Source: Tachypleus tridentatus (Eukaryota > Arthropoda > Merostomata > Xiphosura > Limulidae). Taken from it: DNA of 64,000 nucleotides. Below the pieces are notes generated by a model, which was given only the letters and a program-made list of their open reading frames with translations, did not search any database and was not told the DNA's origin. Each line of letters opens with the position of its first letter. Position 1 is the first letter of the stretch. Location of the stretch: positions 13,067,857-13,131,856 of the forward strand of contig NC_134834.1 of the NCBI RefSeq assembly GCF_004210375.1, given 5' to 3'. Positions 1 through 11,689 of this stretch are shown here, piece by piece. Both the position numbers and the translations under genes were made by a program.

Positions 1-3000
1 TTGTTGAATATCCACACACAATGTGTATTGTTATTGGTTGTTGAATATCCACACACAATGTGTATTGTTATTGGTTATTGAATATCAACACACACACATT
101 GTGTATTGTTATTGGTTGTTGAATATACACACACAATGTGTGTTGTTCTTGGTTGTTGAATATCCACACACAATGTGTATTGTTATTGGTTGTTGAATAT
201 CCACACACAATGTGTGTTGTTCTTGGTTGTTGAATATCCACACACAATGTGTATTGTTATTGGTTTTTAATATCTACACACACACAATGTGTATTGTTAT
301 TTGTTATTGAATATCCACACACAATGTGTATTGTTATTGGTTATTGAATATCCACACACAATGTGTATTGTTATTGGTTATTGAATATCCACACACAATG
401 TGTATTGTTATTGGTTGTTGAATATCCACACACAATGTGTATTGTTATTGGTTGTTGAATATCCACACACAATGTGTATTGTTATTGGTTATTGAATATC
501 CACACACAATGTGTATTGTTATTGGTTATTGAATATCCACACACAATGTGTATTGTTATTGGTTGTTGAATATCCACACACAATGTGTATTGTTATTGGT
601 TGTTGAATATCCACACACAATGTGTATTGTTATTGGTTGTTGAATATCCACACACAATGTGTATTGTTATTGGTTGTTGAATATCCACACACAATGTGTA
701 TTGTTATTGGTTATTGAATATCCACACACAACATTGAATATCCACACACAATGTGTATTGTTATTGGTTGTTGAATATCCACACACAATGTGTATTGTTA
801 TTGGTTGTTGAATATCCACACACAATGTGTATTGTTTTTGGTTTTTGAATATACACACACAATGTGTATTATTATTGGTTATTGAATATCCACACACAAT
901 GAGTATTGTTATTGGTTATTGAATATCCACACATAATGTGTATTGTTATTGGTTGTTGAATATCCACACACAATGTGTATTGTTATTGGTTGTTGAATAT
1001 CCACACACAATGTGTATTGTTATTGGTTGTTGAATATCCACACACAATGTGTATTGTTATTGGTTGTTGAATATCCACACACAATGTGTATTGTTATTGG
1101 TTGTTGAATATCCACACACAATGTGTATTGTTATTGGTTATTGAATATCCACACACAATGTGTATTGTTATTGGTTGTTGAATATCCACACACAATGTGT
1201 ATTGTTATTGGTTATTGAATATCCACACACAATGTGTATTGTTGTTGGTTGTTGAATATCCACACACAATGTGTATTGTTATTGGTTGTTGAATATCCAC
1301 ACACAATGTGTATTGTTATTGGATCTTGATTATCCACAGACAATGTGTATTGTTATTGGTTGTTGAATATCCACACACAATGTGTATTGTTATTGGTTGT
1401 TGAATATCCACACACAATGTGTATTGTTATTGGTTATTGAATATCCACACACAATGTGTATTGTTATTGGTTGTTGAATATCCACACACAATGTGTATTG
1501 TTATTGGTTGTTGAATATCCACACACAATGTGTATTGTTATTGGTTGTTGAATATCACACACACAATGTGTATTGTTATTGGTTATTGAATATCCACACA
1601 CAATGTGTATTGTTATTGGTTGTTGAATATCCACACACAATGTGTATTGTTATTGGTTGTTGAATATCCACACACAATGTGTATTGTTATTGGTTATTGA
1701 ATATCCACACACACAATGTGTATTGTTATTGGTTATTGAATATCCACACACAATGTGTATTGTTATTGGTTATTGAATATCCACACACACAATGTGTATT
1801 GTTATTGGTTGTTGAATATCCACACACAATGTGTATTGTTATTGGTTGTTGAATATCCACACACAATGTGTATTGTTATTGGTTGTTGAATATCCACACA
1901 CAATGTGTATTGTTATTGGTTGTTGAATATCCACACACAATGTGTATTGTTATTGGTTGTTGAATATCCACACACAATGTGTATTGTTATTGGTTGTTGA
2001 ATATCCACACACAATGTGTATTGTTATTGGTTGTTGAATATCCACACACAATGTGTATTGTTATTGGTTGTTGAATATCCACACACAATGTGTATTGTTA
2101 TTGGTTATTGAATATCCACACACAATGTGTATTGTTATTGGTTGTTGAATATCCACACACAATGTGTATTGTTATTGGTTGTTGAATATCCACACACAAT
2201 GTGTATTGTTATTGGTTGTTGAATATCCACACACAATGTGTATTGTTATTGGTTGTTGAATATCCACACACAATGTGTATTGTTATTGGTTGTTGAATAT
2301 CCACACACAATGTGTATTGTTATTGGTTGTTGAATATCCACACACAATGTGTATTGTTATTGGTTGTTGAATATCCACACACAATGTGTATTGTTATTGG
2401 TTATTAAATATCCAAAAACACACATTGTGTATTGTTATTGGTTGTTGAATATCCACACACAATGTGTGTTGTTATTGGTTGTAGAATATCCACACACAAT
2501 GTGTATTGTTATTGGTTGTTGAATATCCACACACAATGTGTGTATTGTTATTGGTTATTGAATATCCACACACAATGTGTATTGTTATTGGTTGTTGAAT
2601 ATCCACACACAATGTGTATTGTTATTGGTTATTGAATATCCACACACAATGTGTATTGTTATTGGTTGTTGAATATCCACACACAATGTGTATTGTTATT
2701 GGTTGTTGAATATCCACACACAATGTGTATTGTTATTGGTTGTTGAATATCCACACACAATGTGTATTGTTATTGGTTGTTGAATATCCACACACAATGT
2801 GTATTGTTATTGGTTGTTGAATATCACACACACAATGTGTATTGTTATTGGTTGTTGAATATCCACACATAATGTGTATTGTTATTGGTTATTGAATATC
2901 CACACACAATGTGTATTGTTATTGGTTGTTGAATATCCACACACAATGTGTATTGTTATTGGTTGTTGAATATCCACACACAATGTGTATTGTTATTGGT

Positions 3001-4603
3001 TGTTGAATATCCACACACAATGTGTATTGTTATTGGTTGTTGAATATCCACACACAATGTGTATTGTTATTGGTTATTGAATATCCACACACAATGTGTA
3101 TTGTTATTGGTTGTTGAATATCCACACACAATGTGTATTGTTATTGGTTATTGAATATCCACACACAATGTGTATTGTTATTGGTTGTTGAATATCCACA
3201 CACAATGTGTATTGTTATTGGTTGTTGAATATCCACACACAATGTGTATTGTTATTGGTTGTTGAATATCACACACACAATGTGTATTGTTATTGGTTGT
3301 TGAATATCCACACACAATGTGTATTGTTATTGGTTGTTGAATATCCACACACACAATGTGTATTGTTATTGGTTGTTGAATATCCACACACAATGTGTAT
3401 TGTTATTGGTTGTTGAATATCCACACACAATGTGTATTGTTATTGGTTGTTGAATATCCACACACACACAATGTGTATTGTTATTGGTTATTGAATATCC
3501 ACACACAATGTGTATTGTTATTGGTTGTTGAATATCCACACACAATGTGTATTGTTATTGGTTGTTGAATATCCACACACAATGTGTATTGTTATTGGTT
3601 GTTGAATATCCACACACAATGTGTATTGTTATTGGTTATTGAATATCCACACACAATGTGTATTGTTATTGGTTGTTGAATATCCACACACAATGTGTAT
3701 TGTTATTGGTTGTTGAATATCCACACACAATGTGTATTGTTATTGGTTATTGAATATCCACACACAATGTGTATTGTTATTGGTTGTTGAATATCACACA
3801 CACAATGTGTATTGTTATTGGTTGTTGAATATCCACACACAATGTGTATTGTTATTGGTTGTTGAATATCCACACACAATGTGTATTGTTATTGGTTGTT
3901 GAATATCCACACACAATGTGTATTGTTATTGGTTATTGAATATCCACACACAATGTGTATTGTTATTGGTTGTTGAATATCCACACACAATGTGTATTGT
4001 TATTGGTTGTTGAATATCCACACACAATGTGTATTGTTATTGGTTGTTGAATATCCACACACAATGTGTATTGTTATTGGTTGTTGAATATCCACACACA
4101 ATGTGTATTGTTATTGGTTATTGAATATCCACACACAATGTGTATTGTTATTGGTTGTTGAATATCCACACACAATGTGTATTGTTATTGGTTGTTGAAT
4201 ATCCACACACAATGTGTATTGTTATTGGTTGTTGAATATCCACACACAATGTGTATTGTTATTGGTTGTTGAATATCCACACACAATGTGTATTGTTATT
4301 GGTGTTGAATATCCACACACAATGTGTATTGTTATTGGTTATTGAATATCCACACACAATGTGTATTGTTATTGGTTGTTGAATATCCACACACAATGTG
4401 TATTGTTATTGGTTGTTGAATATCCACACACAATGTGTATTGTTATTGGTTGTTGAATATCCACACACAATGTGTATTGTTATTGGTTATTGAATATTTC
4501 CACACACAATGTGTATTGTTATTGGTTATTGAATATCCACACACACAATGATTATTGTTATTTGTTGTTGAATATCCACATACACACAATGTGTATTGTT
4601 ATT
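1..4603. repeat. 37-bp tandem satellite array, about 124 copies
   Basis: Head-to-tail copies of a 37-bp unit with the core GAATATCCACACACAATGTG followed by TATTGTTATTGGTT. Two main monomer types differ at one base (TTGTTGAAT versus TTATTGAAT) and are interspersed. Some copies gain CA dinucleotides (near 85-95, 280, 1705, 3465), and a TGTTCTTGG variant occurs only at about 140-230. Each unit carries the dyad ACACA-A-TGTGT and a reverse-strand CCAAT pentamer. 37 is not a multiple of three, so reading frames through it stay short. The left edge is cut by the window and the right edge by an assembly gap, so the true length is unknown. Confidence 0.97.
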
Positions 4604-5103
4604 NNNNNNNNNNNNNNNNNNNNNNNNNNNNNNNNNNNNNNNNNNNNNNNNNNNNNNNNNNNNNNNNNNNNNNNNNNNNNNNNNNNNNNNNNNNNNNNNN
4701 NNNNNNNNNNNNNNNNNNNNNNNNNNNNNNNNNNNNNNNNNNNNNNNNNNNNNNNNNNNNNNNNNNNNNNNNNNNNNNNNNNNNNNNNNNNNNNNNNNNN
4801 NNNNNNNNNNNNNNNNNNNNNNNNNNNNNNNNNNNNNNNNNNNNNNNNNNNNNNNNNNNNNNNNNNNNNNNNNNNNNNNNNNNNNNNNNNNNNNNNNNNN
4901 NNNNNNNNNNNNNNNNNNNNNNNNNNNNNNNNNNNNNNNNNNNNNNNNNNNNNNNNNNNNNNNNNNNNNNNNNNNNNNNNNNNNNNNNNNNNNNNNNNNN
5001 NNNNNNNNNNNNNNNNNNNNNNNNNNNNNNNNNNNNNNNNNNNNNNNNNNNNNNNNNNNNNNNNNNNNNNNNNNNNNNNNNNNNNNNNNNNNNNNNNNNN
5101 NNN
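4604..5103. other. Assembly gap, exactly 500 N
   Basis: A run of exactly 500 N, a conventional placeholder for a gap of unknown size. It begins inside the 37-bp array and ends beside a SINE copy, so the array boundary is not resolved here. Any reading frame that crosses it is meaningless. Confidence 0.99.
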
Positions 5104-5124
5104 GAAATTACTATCTTAGTTTCT

Positions 5125-5222
5125 ATGGAACCATATGGATTTACAACGCTAAAATCAGGGTTCGATTCCCCTCGGTGTACTCAGCAGTTGGCTCGATGTG
5201 GTTTTGTTGTAAGAAAAACGCA
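5125..5222 (+). repeat. SINE-B copy, 5' end diverged
   Basis: Matches the SINE-B copy at 53213-53331: GGATTTACAACGCTAAAATC, then a Pol III B-box-like GGTTCGATTCC, then CTCAGCAG, CGATGTGG and a GTAAGAAAAAC tail. The first ~20 bases next to the gap do not match the usual GCTAGTACAGCGGTA head. Confidence 0.8.
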
Positions 5223-5655
5223 TGCACTCTATGCAACTCACTCGGTCTTGCCAGATAAGATAAGAAATCCGCTTTAAACTGCACATAAGTAAACGACATT
5301 TACGTGTGCATCTGGTTAAACCAGTCTAACCTGATCTTTCTTCAGTCTTATCAGTAAGGATAGCGCGTGATATACGGTAATAATAATTTATTCCAAAATC
5401 ATAATTCGTTGTCAAAAAATAAGTTAACAAAGCATCGTTCCGTAACTTCATAATTTACGCTAACAGGCTATGTCTTAAGACGGAGGTGCAGTAACTTCTG
5501 TCAGATTGATATGCTTAATAACACTGAAAATGTAGACTAAAATAACAGCAAACAGAGTGAAATAACTAAAAAATATAACGATCGACTTTTTGTTTGATTA
5601 TTAATTACTGTCGTTGTGTGGGGTCAAGTTTTCATTATTACTGAGAGTTCCGGTT
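5223..5655. other. No feature recognised
   Basis: AT-rich DNA without a long reading frame or repeat that I can identify. Confidence 0.5.
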
Positions 5656-5656
5656 T

Positions 5657-5763
5657 GCCTACCAGTGAACACAGCGGTACGTCTGGAGACTTAAAACGCT
5701 GTGATGCGGGTTTCGACACCCAGTGAACAAAGCATAGCTTTGTCTTAACTTCAACGAACAAAA
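5657..5763 (+). repeat. SINE-C copy with internal deletion
   Basis: Has the SINE-C head (GAACACAGCGGTACGTCTG, ACTTAAAACGCT) and the T-arm region GGGTTTCGACACC. The shared 3' motif is reduced: the GATAGCCCATTGTG segment is missing between AAAGCA and TAGCTTTGTC. It ends in TTCAACGAACAAA. Confidence 0.75.
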
Positions 5764-5929
5764 TCATTGTTCCGATTTAATAATATAGGGTTTACCCAAA
5801 GTAAAATTATGAATGCATTTTCACCTACGATCTTTATTTAACGACATTGACAGTAAATCGAAAACTTAATATCATGTTTCACAAGTTACTGAGATTAGAA
5901 AACAATGTTGAAGATCGTAATTTGATTGG

Positions 5930-6204
5930 TTGGGTTTGATTTTAAATTTCGCGCAAGGCCACACGAGGGCTATCTGCTCTAGCCGTTCCTATTTTAGCAG
6001 TGTAAAATTAGAGCGAAGGCAGCTAGTCATCACCATCCACCGTCAACTCTTGGGTTACTCTTTTACCAACGTATAGTGGCATCGACCGTCACATTGTAAC
6101 GCCTCCACGACTGAAAGGGCGAGCGTGTTTAGTGTGACGGGGATTCAAACCCGCAACCCTCAGATTACGAGTCGAGTGCCTTAACTACCTGGCCATGCTG
6201 GACC
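5930..6204 (-). repeat. SINE-A copy, near full length
   Basis: Reads on the minus strand from the tRNA-like head (GGCCAGGTAGTTAAGGC at the high-coordinate end) through the central domain to the GCGCGAAATTTAAAA tail. Its B box is mutated to GGTTTGAATCC, a probable CpG decay. GTAATTT occurs at both 5917-5923 and 6207-6213, a possible worn target-site duplication. Confidence 0.9.
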
Positions 6205-6540
6205 GTGTAATTTAAACAAATGTGATTGTTTTTTATGAAGCCCTTGTCTGTTTAACTGTTACCACCAACTCGTCTTTTTGCTGATGGTCATTCAAATAGC
6301 AAGTTACAGTGTGTTTTGTTTACTCTCACAGATTAAGTGATAGGCCATGTGAATTGTTGGGTGTATCACTAATTAGGTGTGAAGTGTTAGATTTGTAACA
6401 AAGTAAATGTAACCTTATTCTAATCGGAATAAGTTCCATGTTTTAAGCCTCATTTCCCGATTACATAAATCTCAATCATGACATTGTTTATGATCCACCC
6501 TTTTTTACTGACGAATTAATATTACAAAATTTCAGTCCCA
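6205..6540. other. No feature recognised
   Basis: AT-rich spacer between two SINE-A copies. No coding or repeat signal seen. Confidence 0.5.
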
Positions 6541-6745
6541 GCATGCCCGGGTGGTTAGGAAACTTATCTCATAATCTGAGGGCTTTTTTCTGTGCCAGCT
6601 GTCCCTAATTTAGCAGTGTAAAACTACAGGGAAGGAGTAGCCCAAGAGTTGGCGGTGGGTGGTAATGACTAGCTGCCCCCCGTCTAGTATTACACTACTA
6701 AATTAGGAACGGCTAGAGCAGATAGCCCTTGTGTAACTTTGCGCG
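6541..6745 (+). repeat. Rearranged fold-back SINE-A
   Basis: Starts with a SINE-A tRNA-like head (6541-6585, GCATGCCCGGGTGGTTAGG, CTCATAATCTGAGGG). It then switches to an inverted piece of the SINE 3' half (about 6591-6637, CTGTCCCTAATTTAGCAGTG) and continues from about 6638 in forward orientation to the tail at 6745. The region around the T-arm and the first part of the central domain is missing. The inverted piece can pair with 6690-6738, so a transcript would fold into a hairpin. Confidence 0.8.
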
Positions 6746-7606
6746 AAATCATGAATCCATTGCTAGAGTTTTTTTTATTACTTTCCGAACATTAATCGGC
6801 AAATGTTTAACCACAGTAGTAACTGGACTGTCTTTAAAGAAAGCAAAATAGAGGTAGAAATCCACAACAAAACTTGAGGTATAATCACGAAAGACTGATC
6901 TCACGTGGACCTCTCAGTCCGATAAGCTGTGGGTAAGATACTACGACACAATTTACCTACATGCGCTTCTTTGGCCGACTTGGAGCGTCTCTATCTTCCT
7001 CGAATGACGCCCCTAAATTAAAATTATTTTGTTTTATTCAGGTTTCATTGAAACCGAACGTAATATGGAAATTCAGATCGTGTGTAACTTGTCTGCAATC
7101 ATGTATATAAACAGATAATATAAAACAGTAGGCACTTAGTTGTTTACATACAACGCCACTATTACAATGAAAATCAATTAATTCTTCAAAAACTCGTTAA
7201 AGACATGTGCGCCCTCTCTCGTCGTTTGGATATTTGTATGTCCAGGAGGGTCAGGTGCGCGTTGACCTCTTCCTCCTTCCTTTATTTATCACAACTGTTT
7301 AATGTGTGGATAAATATTACACGAGGGCTGAGTAACCCGCACTTACTCAGGTCCCTATCAGGGTCCATGTACCATTCACCAATACATTTGGTGCAAATAT
7401 ATTATTTCTCTCTAAAGTTTCGTAATAAATCGCACTTTTACTAGAATTCACTAAGAAACGTTTACATAACTTACCCTTTCAATGTTTATTAGCGAGTTTC
7501 TTACTAATGTGATGTCTATAGTTTGTAGATGGCTTTCTTTTTTTTAATGTTATTGATTTATTTATTCTTTTTAAACTAACGTATGAGTTAACAGGGTAGA
7601 GGTGTT
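6746..7606. other. No feature recognised
   Basis: Low-copy-looking DNA. A 79-codon open frame at 7205-7444 shows no recognisable motif and is not called. Confidence 0.5.
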
Positions 7607-8230
7607 TAGGACTATCTTCATCATGTAAGCAGGACTATCTTCATAATGTAAGCAGGACTATATTCATCATGTAAGCAGGACTATCTTCATCATGTAAGCA
7701 GGACTATCTTCAGCGTGTAAGCAGGACTATCTTCATCATACATAAGCAGAACTATATGTATCATGTAAGTAGGACTATCTTCATCATGTAAGCAGGACTA
7801 TCTTCATTGTGTAAGCAAAACTATCTTCATCATGTAAGCAGGATTATCTTCATCATGTAAGCAAGACTATCTTCATCATGTCAGCAGGACTATCTTCATC
7901 ATGTAAGCAGGACTATCTTTATCGTGTAAGCAGGACTATCTTCATCATACATAAGCAGGACTATCTGTATCATGTAAGTAGGACTATCTTCATCATGTAA
8001 GCAGGACTATCTTCATTGTGTAAGCAAAATTATCTTTATCATGTAAGCAGTACTATCTTCATCATATAAGCAGGACTATCTTCGTCATGTAAGCAGGACT
8101 ATCTTCATCAAAAGCAGGACTATCTTCATCATGTAAGCAGGACTATATTCATCATGTAAGCAGGACTATCTTCTTCATACATAAGCAGGACTATCTTCAT
8201 CATGTAAGCAGGACTATCTTCATCATGTAA
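7607..8230. repeat. 23-bp tandem array with ~209-bp superperiod
   Basis: About 27 copies of a 23-bp unit, core GTAAGCAGGACTATCTTCAT. A block containing the variant order CATACATAAGCAG, TGTATCATGTAAGTAGG, CATTGTGTAAGCAAAA is repeated: CATAC occurs at 7737, 7946 and 8176. The first two blocks match through the following three to four monomers, so a multi-monomer segment was duplicated as a unit. Confidence 0.95.
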
Positions 8231-8356
8231 CTGTTAAATTCGCATAGTAGTTCGTTCTTTCGCCAAGTTTTATCAGAGTAATTTATTATATATGTAGAGT
8301 CTATCTGCTATTATTGTATTGTTTCAATATTTGTGTTTGAACTTTGATGAAGTAGG

Positions 8357-8632
8357 GGCCCGGCATGGCCAAGCGTGTCAAGGTGTTCGACTCGTAATCA
8401 GAGGGTCGCGGGTTCGAAACCCCGTCGCACCAAACATGTTCGCCCTTTTAGCCGTTGAGGCGTTATAATGTGACGGTCAATCCCACTATTCGTTGGTATT
8501 AGAGTAGCCCAAGAGTTGGAGGTGGGTGGTGATGACTAGCTGCCTTCCCTCTAGTCTTACACTGCAAAATCAGGGACGGCTAGCGCAAATAGCCCTCGAG
8601 TAGCTTTGTGCGAAATTCAAAATAAAACAAAC
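8357..8632 (+). repeat. SINE-A copy, full length
   Basis: Full layout: head GGCCCGGCATGGCCAAGCG, anticodon-loop-like CTCGTAA, B box GGTTCGAAACC, central domain with ATCCCACTATTCGTTGG and GATGACTAGCTGCC, shared 3' motif, and tail GAAATTCAAAATAAAACAAAC. No clear target-site duplication. Confidence 0.93.
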
Positions 8633-8778
8633 TGTTTTAGTAAGAGGAAACGGATAAACAAGAAACAAAGGCTCTAACGAATGCTAATTTAATATCATAT
8701 AACAAATAAATGATGTGCAGATATTTTAATGACTGTTTTTTGTGTTATGAATTTTACAGTTTTTAAAAATACCTTTTA

Positions 8779-8853
8779 ATGAGTGTGTGTCATTTCACAT
8801 AGCAAACCCACATGGGGCTAGGGGAACCGAACCCTTGATTTTAGTGTTGAGAC
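8779..8853 (-). repeat. SINE-B fragment
   Basis: Minus-strand SINE-B: tail GTGTGTGTCATTTCACATAG, then GGGGAACCGAACCCTTGATT and TTAGTGTTGAGAC. The head beyond the T-arm region is lost, and part of the shared 3' motif is deleted after CACATGGGGCTA. Confidence 0.75.
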
Positions 8854-9229
8854 AGCTTTTAATGAAAGTAACACATGGTAGCATGAAAGTAATATACTGT
8901 CAGTGATAAGAGTATTAGCATACTGTGTTGTAAGCTTCTTGATAAAGCTATAAGGAGCAGATTAGTATATAAATAGTATGGGGTTAAAAGGCCTAAGTTC
9001 GTAAAGAGAAAACGTTTGTTTTATGTGATGTGACACCATATTTTACTAGAGATACGATGAGTCACGTTGTCTAAGTAGTGCTCACAAGGTTTCTCCAAAA
9101 TACGTTTGATCGAGCAGTAATTTGAGACTGTCTCAAACGGCCAAATCAGAAACTACGATGGCTCGGACATAGCTGTTCATAATTTCGAACCACTCACCAA
9201 AGACAGGGATTTGTCTGTTTTGTTTGTAA
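8854..9229. other. No feature recognised
   Basis: AT-rich spacer; nothing supported. Confidence 0.5.
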
Positions 9230-9352
9230 CGGATTACTATATTGACTGTTACTCTTTTTTTAACGTGCAAAAAGTGTTCAGTGTCATCACGTCTCGAACC
9301 TTGGATATTTAGATTCACAGGGCGAATATGCTAGTCGCTGAGCCATGCCCGG
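9230..9352 (-). repeat. SINE-D, minor tRNA-like SINE
   Basis: On the minus strand: GGCATGGCTCAGCGACTAGC (A-box-like), then CCAAGGTTCGAGACG (B-box-like), then a body with ACACTGAACACTTTTTGCAC and GTAACAGTCAAT. The same order and similar words occur at 16755-16880, and more weakly at 48640-48740, which supports a family rather than a chance match. Confidence 0.5.
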
Positions 9353-9405
9353 ACCAAAGTTTGTTAAATAAAGAAAAATCTCAAACGAGATGTTTCACAA
9401 GGATC

Positions 9406-9677
9406 GGCCCAGCATGGCTAGGTGGGTTAAGGTGTTCAACTCGTAATCTGATGGTCGCGGGTTCGAATCCTCGTGGCACCAAATGTTCTCGCCCTCAGCC
9501 GTGGGGGCGTTATAATGTGACGGTCAATCCCACTATTCGTTGGTAAAGAGTAGCTCAAGAGTTGGCGGTGAGTGGTGATGACTAGCCGCCTTCCCTCTAG
9601 TCTTACCCTGCTAAATCAGGGGCAGCTAGCACAGATAGCCCTCGTGTAGCTTTGCGCGAAATTAAAAAAACAAACAA
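9406..9677 (+). repeat. SINE-A copy with perfect 11-bp target-site duplication
   Basis: Reference copy for the family. The head carries a Pol III A box (TGGCTAGGTGGG), the anticodon-loop-like CTCGTAA and the B box GGTTCGAATCC. After ACCAAATGTTC come a ~150-bp central domain, the motif CAGATAGCCCTCGTGTAGCT and a tail ending in AAACAAACAA. TCACAAGGATC is found at 9395-9405 and again at 9678-9688, directly abutting both ends. This is the signature of target-primed reverse transcription by a LINE enzyme. The head is tRNA-like, with a loop reading CGT in the anticodon position, but it is not a functional tRNA: the body continues without a tRNA acceptor end. Confidence 0.97.
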
Positions 9678-9688
9678 TCACAAGGATC

Positions 9689-10566
9689 TACGTGGTCTAG
9701 AAAGATTAGATTAACGTAAAGTCAGACATAAATGTGAAATATTGTGATTTGGTTTGTTTTCATCAAGGGTAGAATACGTATAGTATAAACATTACTATCC
9801 TTTTCTACAACAAACTTTAATAAGCAAACTGGTTTAAAAGGAAATAGACATTAATTTATTGGCCAGCGTGACATAGATTACAACAATACCTCTGTGGTTG
9901 TGTTTAGCTTTTGCTCAGCGAGCGTTACCAAATACGTATGAAAATACGTACAAGTCTATTTTTCTTTTACGTCTAAACGAACCTTTAGAAAAGCTAGTTT
10001 TTCGGCAAAAGACAATCCGTTACGGTGCCTATGACGTCATTCTATAACATTTTATCTTGTTAATGTTGAAATCGATTTATAGCCACTCCATCATCAAATG
10101 TGAGCAAGCACGTGCCATAAAATGTAGCTTTATAACATGTTCCTCACACGTGTAGAAAAATACTCATCTCAGTCGCTCGTGTCGTTAAAAAAAGTGATAC
10201 ACACCGCAATTATTTTACCCAACTTTGTCACTGATACTTTTAAAGCTATTTTAAAAATGTATAACTGCTTTAACGTATACGTAATTTTACATTCAATATC
10301 TGATTCAACGAGATATATCTTCTTCGACGTGACTCTGAAGTCACTGCAGGTTTTCAAGGCACGCAAAACTGTGATTTTAGTTTGGAGTGCTCACGTGCCA
10401 ATCACTTGGAGTGCTTGTCCGAAGGTTTTATTCATTTACTACTTGGTTCTCTCGTATCCAGGTGTCTATGTTCAAGCCAGATAGAGGAATTCATCACTTA
10501 AACAGAAACACAAGCAGCATACTAAACATTTAATTCTGTTATTATAAAGTAGCAGTATTTTTATAA
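9689..10566. other. No feature recognised
   Basis: Open frames of 115 and 65 codons (10137-10484 plus, 10169-10366 minus) overlap each other antisense and show no recognisable domain. I treat them as chance frames. Confidence 0.5.
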
Positions 10567-10970
10567 ATGTTACGTTTCCACGTAACTACTTCGTGGGGTG
10601 TGGATGGATATTTACCCAAACTGATGTGGAGATTTACTAGGTCTGTTCGTGGGTATGTACAAATTTTCAGTTTTACCACTACGTCACCCCCCTGTAGATG
10701 GATTTTCGCCACATTTGGTATGGGGGCTCCTTGGATCCATATGGAGGTACATAAGAATTTTCAAGTTTGTGGTTTGTATGGGTGTTTTTGCGTTTTCGCG
10801 TTTTCTACCACTATAATCATTCCCTGCTGATGGATTTTTACCAAATTTGGTATGCACGTGTTTTTGGTTTATGGAAAAATACAAGAAAATTTGCAGTTTC
10901 ATATTTTGCGTTTTGCAATTATTATGGGCATTTTTGCCAGGAGGCGGGTACTCCATCTAGTGGTAACTAA
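10567..10970 (+). repeat. Dispersed element with three internal subrepeats
   Basis: Begins CGTAACTACTTCGTGG and contains three related ~110-130-bp units. Each has a GATGGATTTT-like start, CCAAATTTGGTATG (or CCACATTTGGTATG), a GGATCCATATGGAG-like segment and AATTTTCAGTTT. The same start motif and unit order occur at 48855, where the last unit has expanded into a 95-bp array. The mechanism of dispersal is unknown, and no target-site duplication or terminal repeat is evident. Confidence 0.75.
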
Positions 10971-11040
10971 AACAGTGTATATTCACTGTATTTTTCATGG
11001 AAAAATAAGTTTTTGATCGTTCTGAAAAATTGTCGCTAGT

Positions 11041-11317
11041 TGTTTGTTTGTTTTGAATTTCGCGCAAAGCTACACGAGGGCTATCTGTGCTAGCCGTCCC
11101 TAATTTAACAGTGTAAGATTAGAAGGAAGGCAGCTGGTCATCAGCACTCACTGCCAACTCTTGGGCTACTCTTTTACCAACGAATAGTGGGATTGACCAT
11201 CACATAATAACGCCCCCCACGACCGAAAGGGCGAGCATGTTTGGTGCGACGGGGATTCGAACCAGCGACCCTCGGATTACGAGTCGAACGCCTTAACACG
11301 CTTGGCCATGCCGGGCC
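11041..11317 (-). repeat. SINE-A copy, full length
   Basis: Minus-strand copy with tail TGTTTGTTTGTTTTGAATTT at the low end and head GGCCCGGCATGGCCAAGCG at the high end. B box GGTTCGAATCC is intact. TGTCGCTAGTTG before it and TGTCGTTATTTG after it match at 10 of 12 positions, a plausible worn target-site duplication. Confidence 0.93.
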
Positions 11318-11689
11318 TGTCGTTATTTGTACAACAACAACAAGACGTTTATAAATAATGTACCAACATGTACGCACGTCAGTCAGTTTTGCTGGCAGAC
11401 GATTTCTAGCTGTGATCTAGTTGTGCCTAACGTTGATAGTTTCATATTTTCAGTAAGCCTAATGTATTTGATAAACTCACATAAAACTGCGATAGTTTTT
11501 CATTTTATTCTACTTTCTACACATTTTTCTCACTAGGCGACACTCAGCTCTCTGTTCTTATAACGAGCAGAGCTGAAAAATGATTGGAAATCTGAAGACA
11601 ACTTTAAATCAACATTCGACATTGATTCTCACATGTATGTTGCGATGTGTCTAGTTTGTGATAAAAAAAAACGTAGTTGACGAAAGCAT
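11318..11689. other. No feature recognised
   Basis: Spacer with a short CAA run at 11332-11343; nothing else supported. Confidence 0.5.

Noticed and set aside
1..4603. CRISPR-like array
   Set aside because: The repeats are directly adjacent with no unique spacers, and the genome is eukaryotic. The same applies to the other tandem arrays.
4472..5277. ORFs of 215-240 codons
   Set aside because: They run through the 500-N gap; most residues are unknown.
9406..9480. Genuine tRNA genes (CTCGTAA anticodon loop, intact A and B boxes)
   Set aside because: The same head recurs in every full SINE-A copy, is followed by the SINE body, and lacks an acceptor stem closing with the 5' end.
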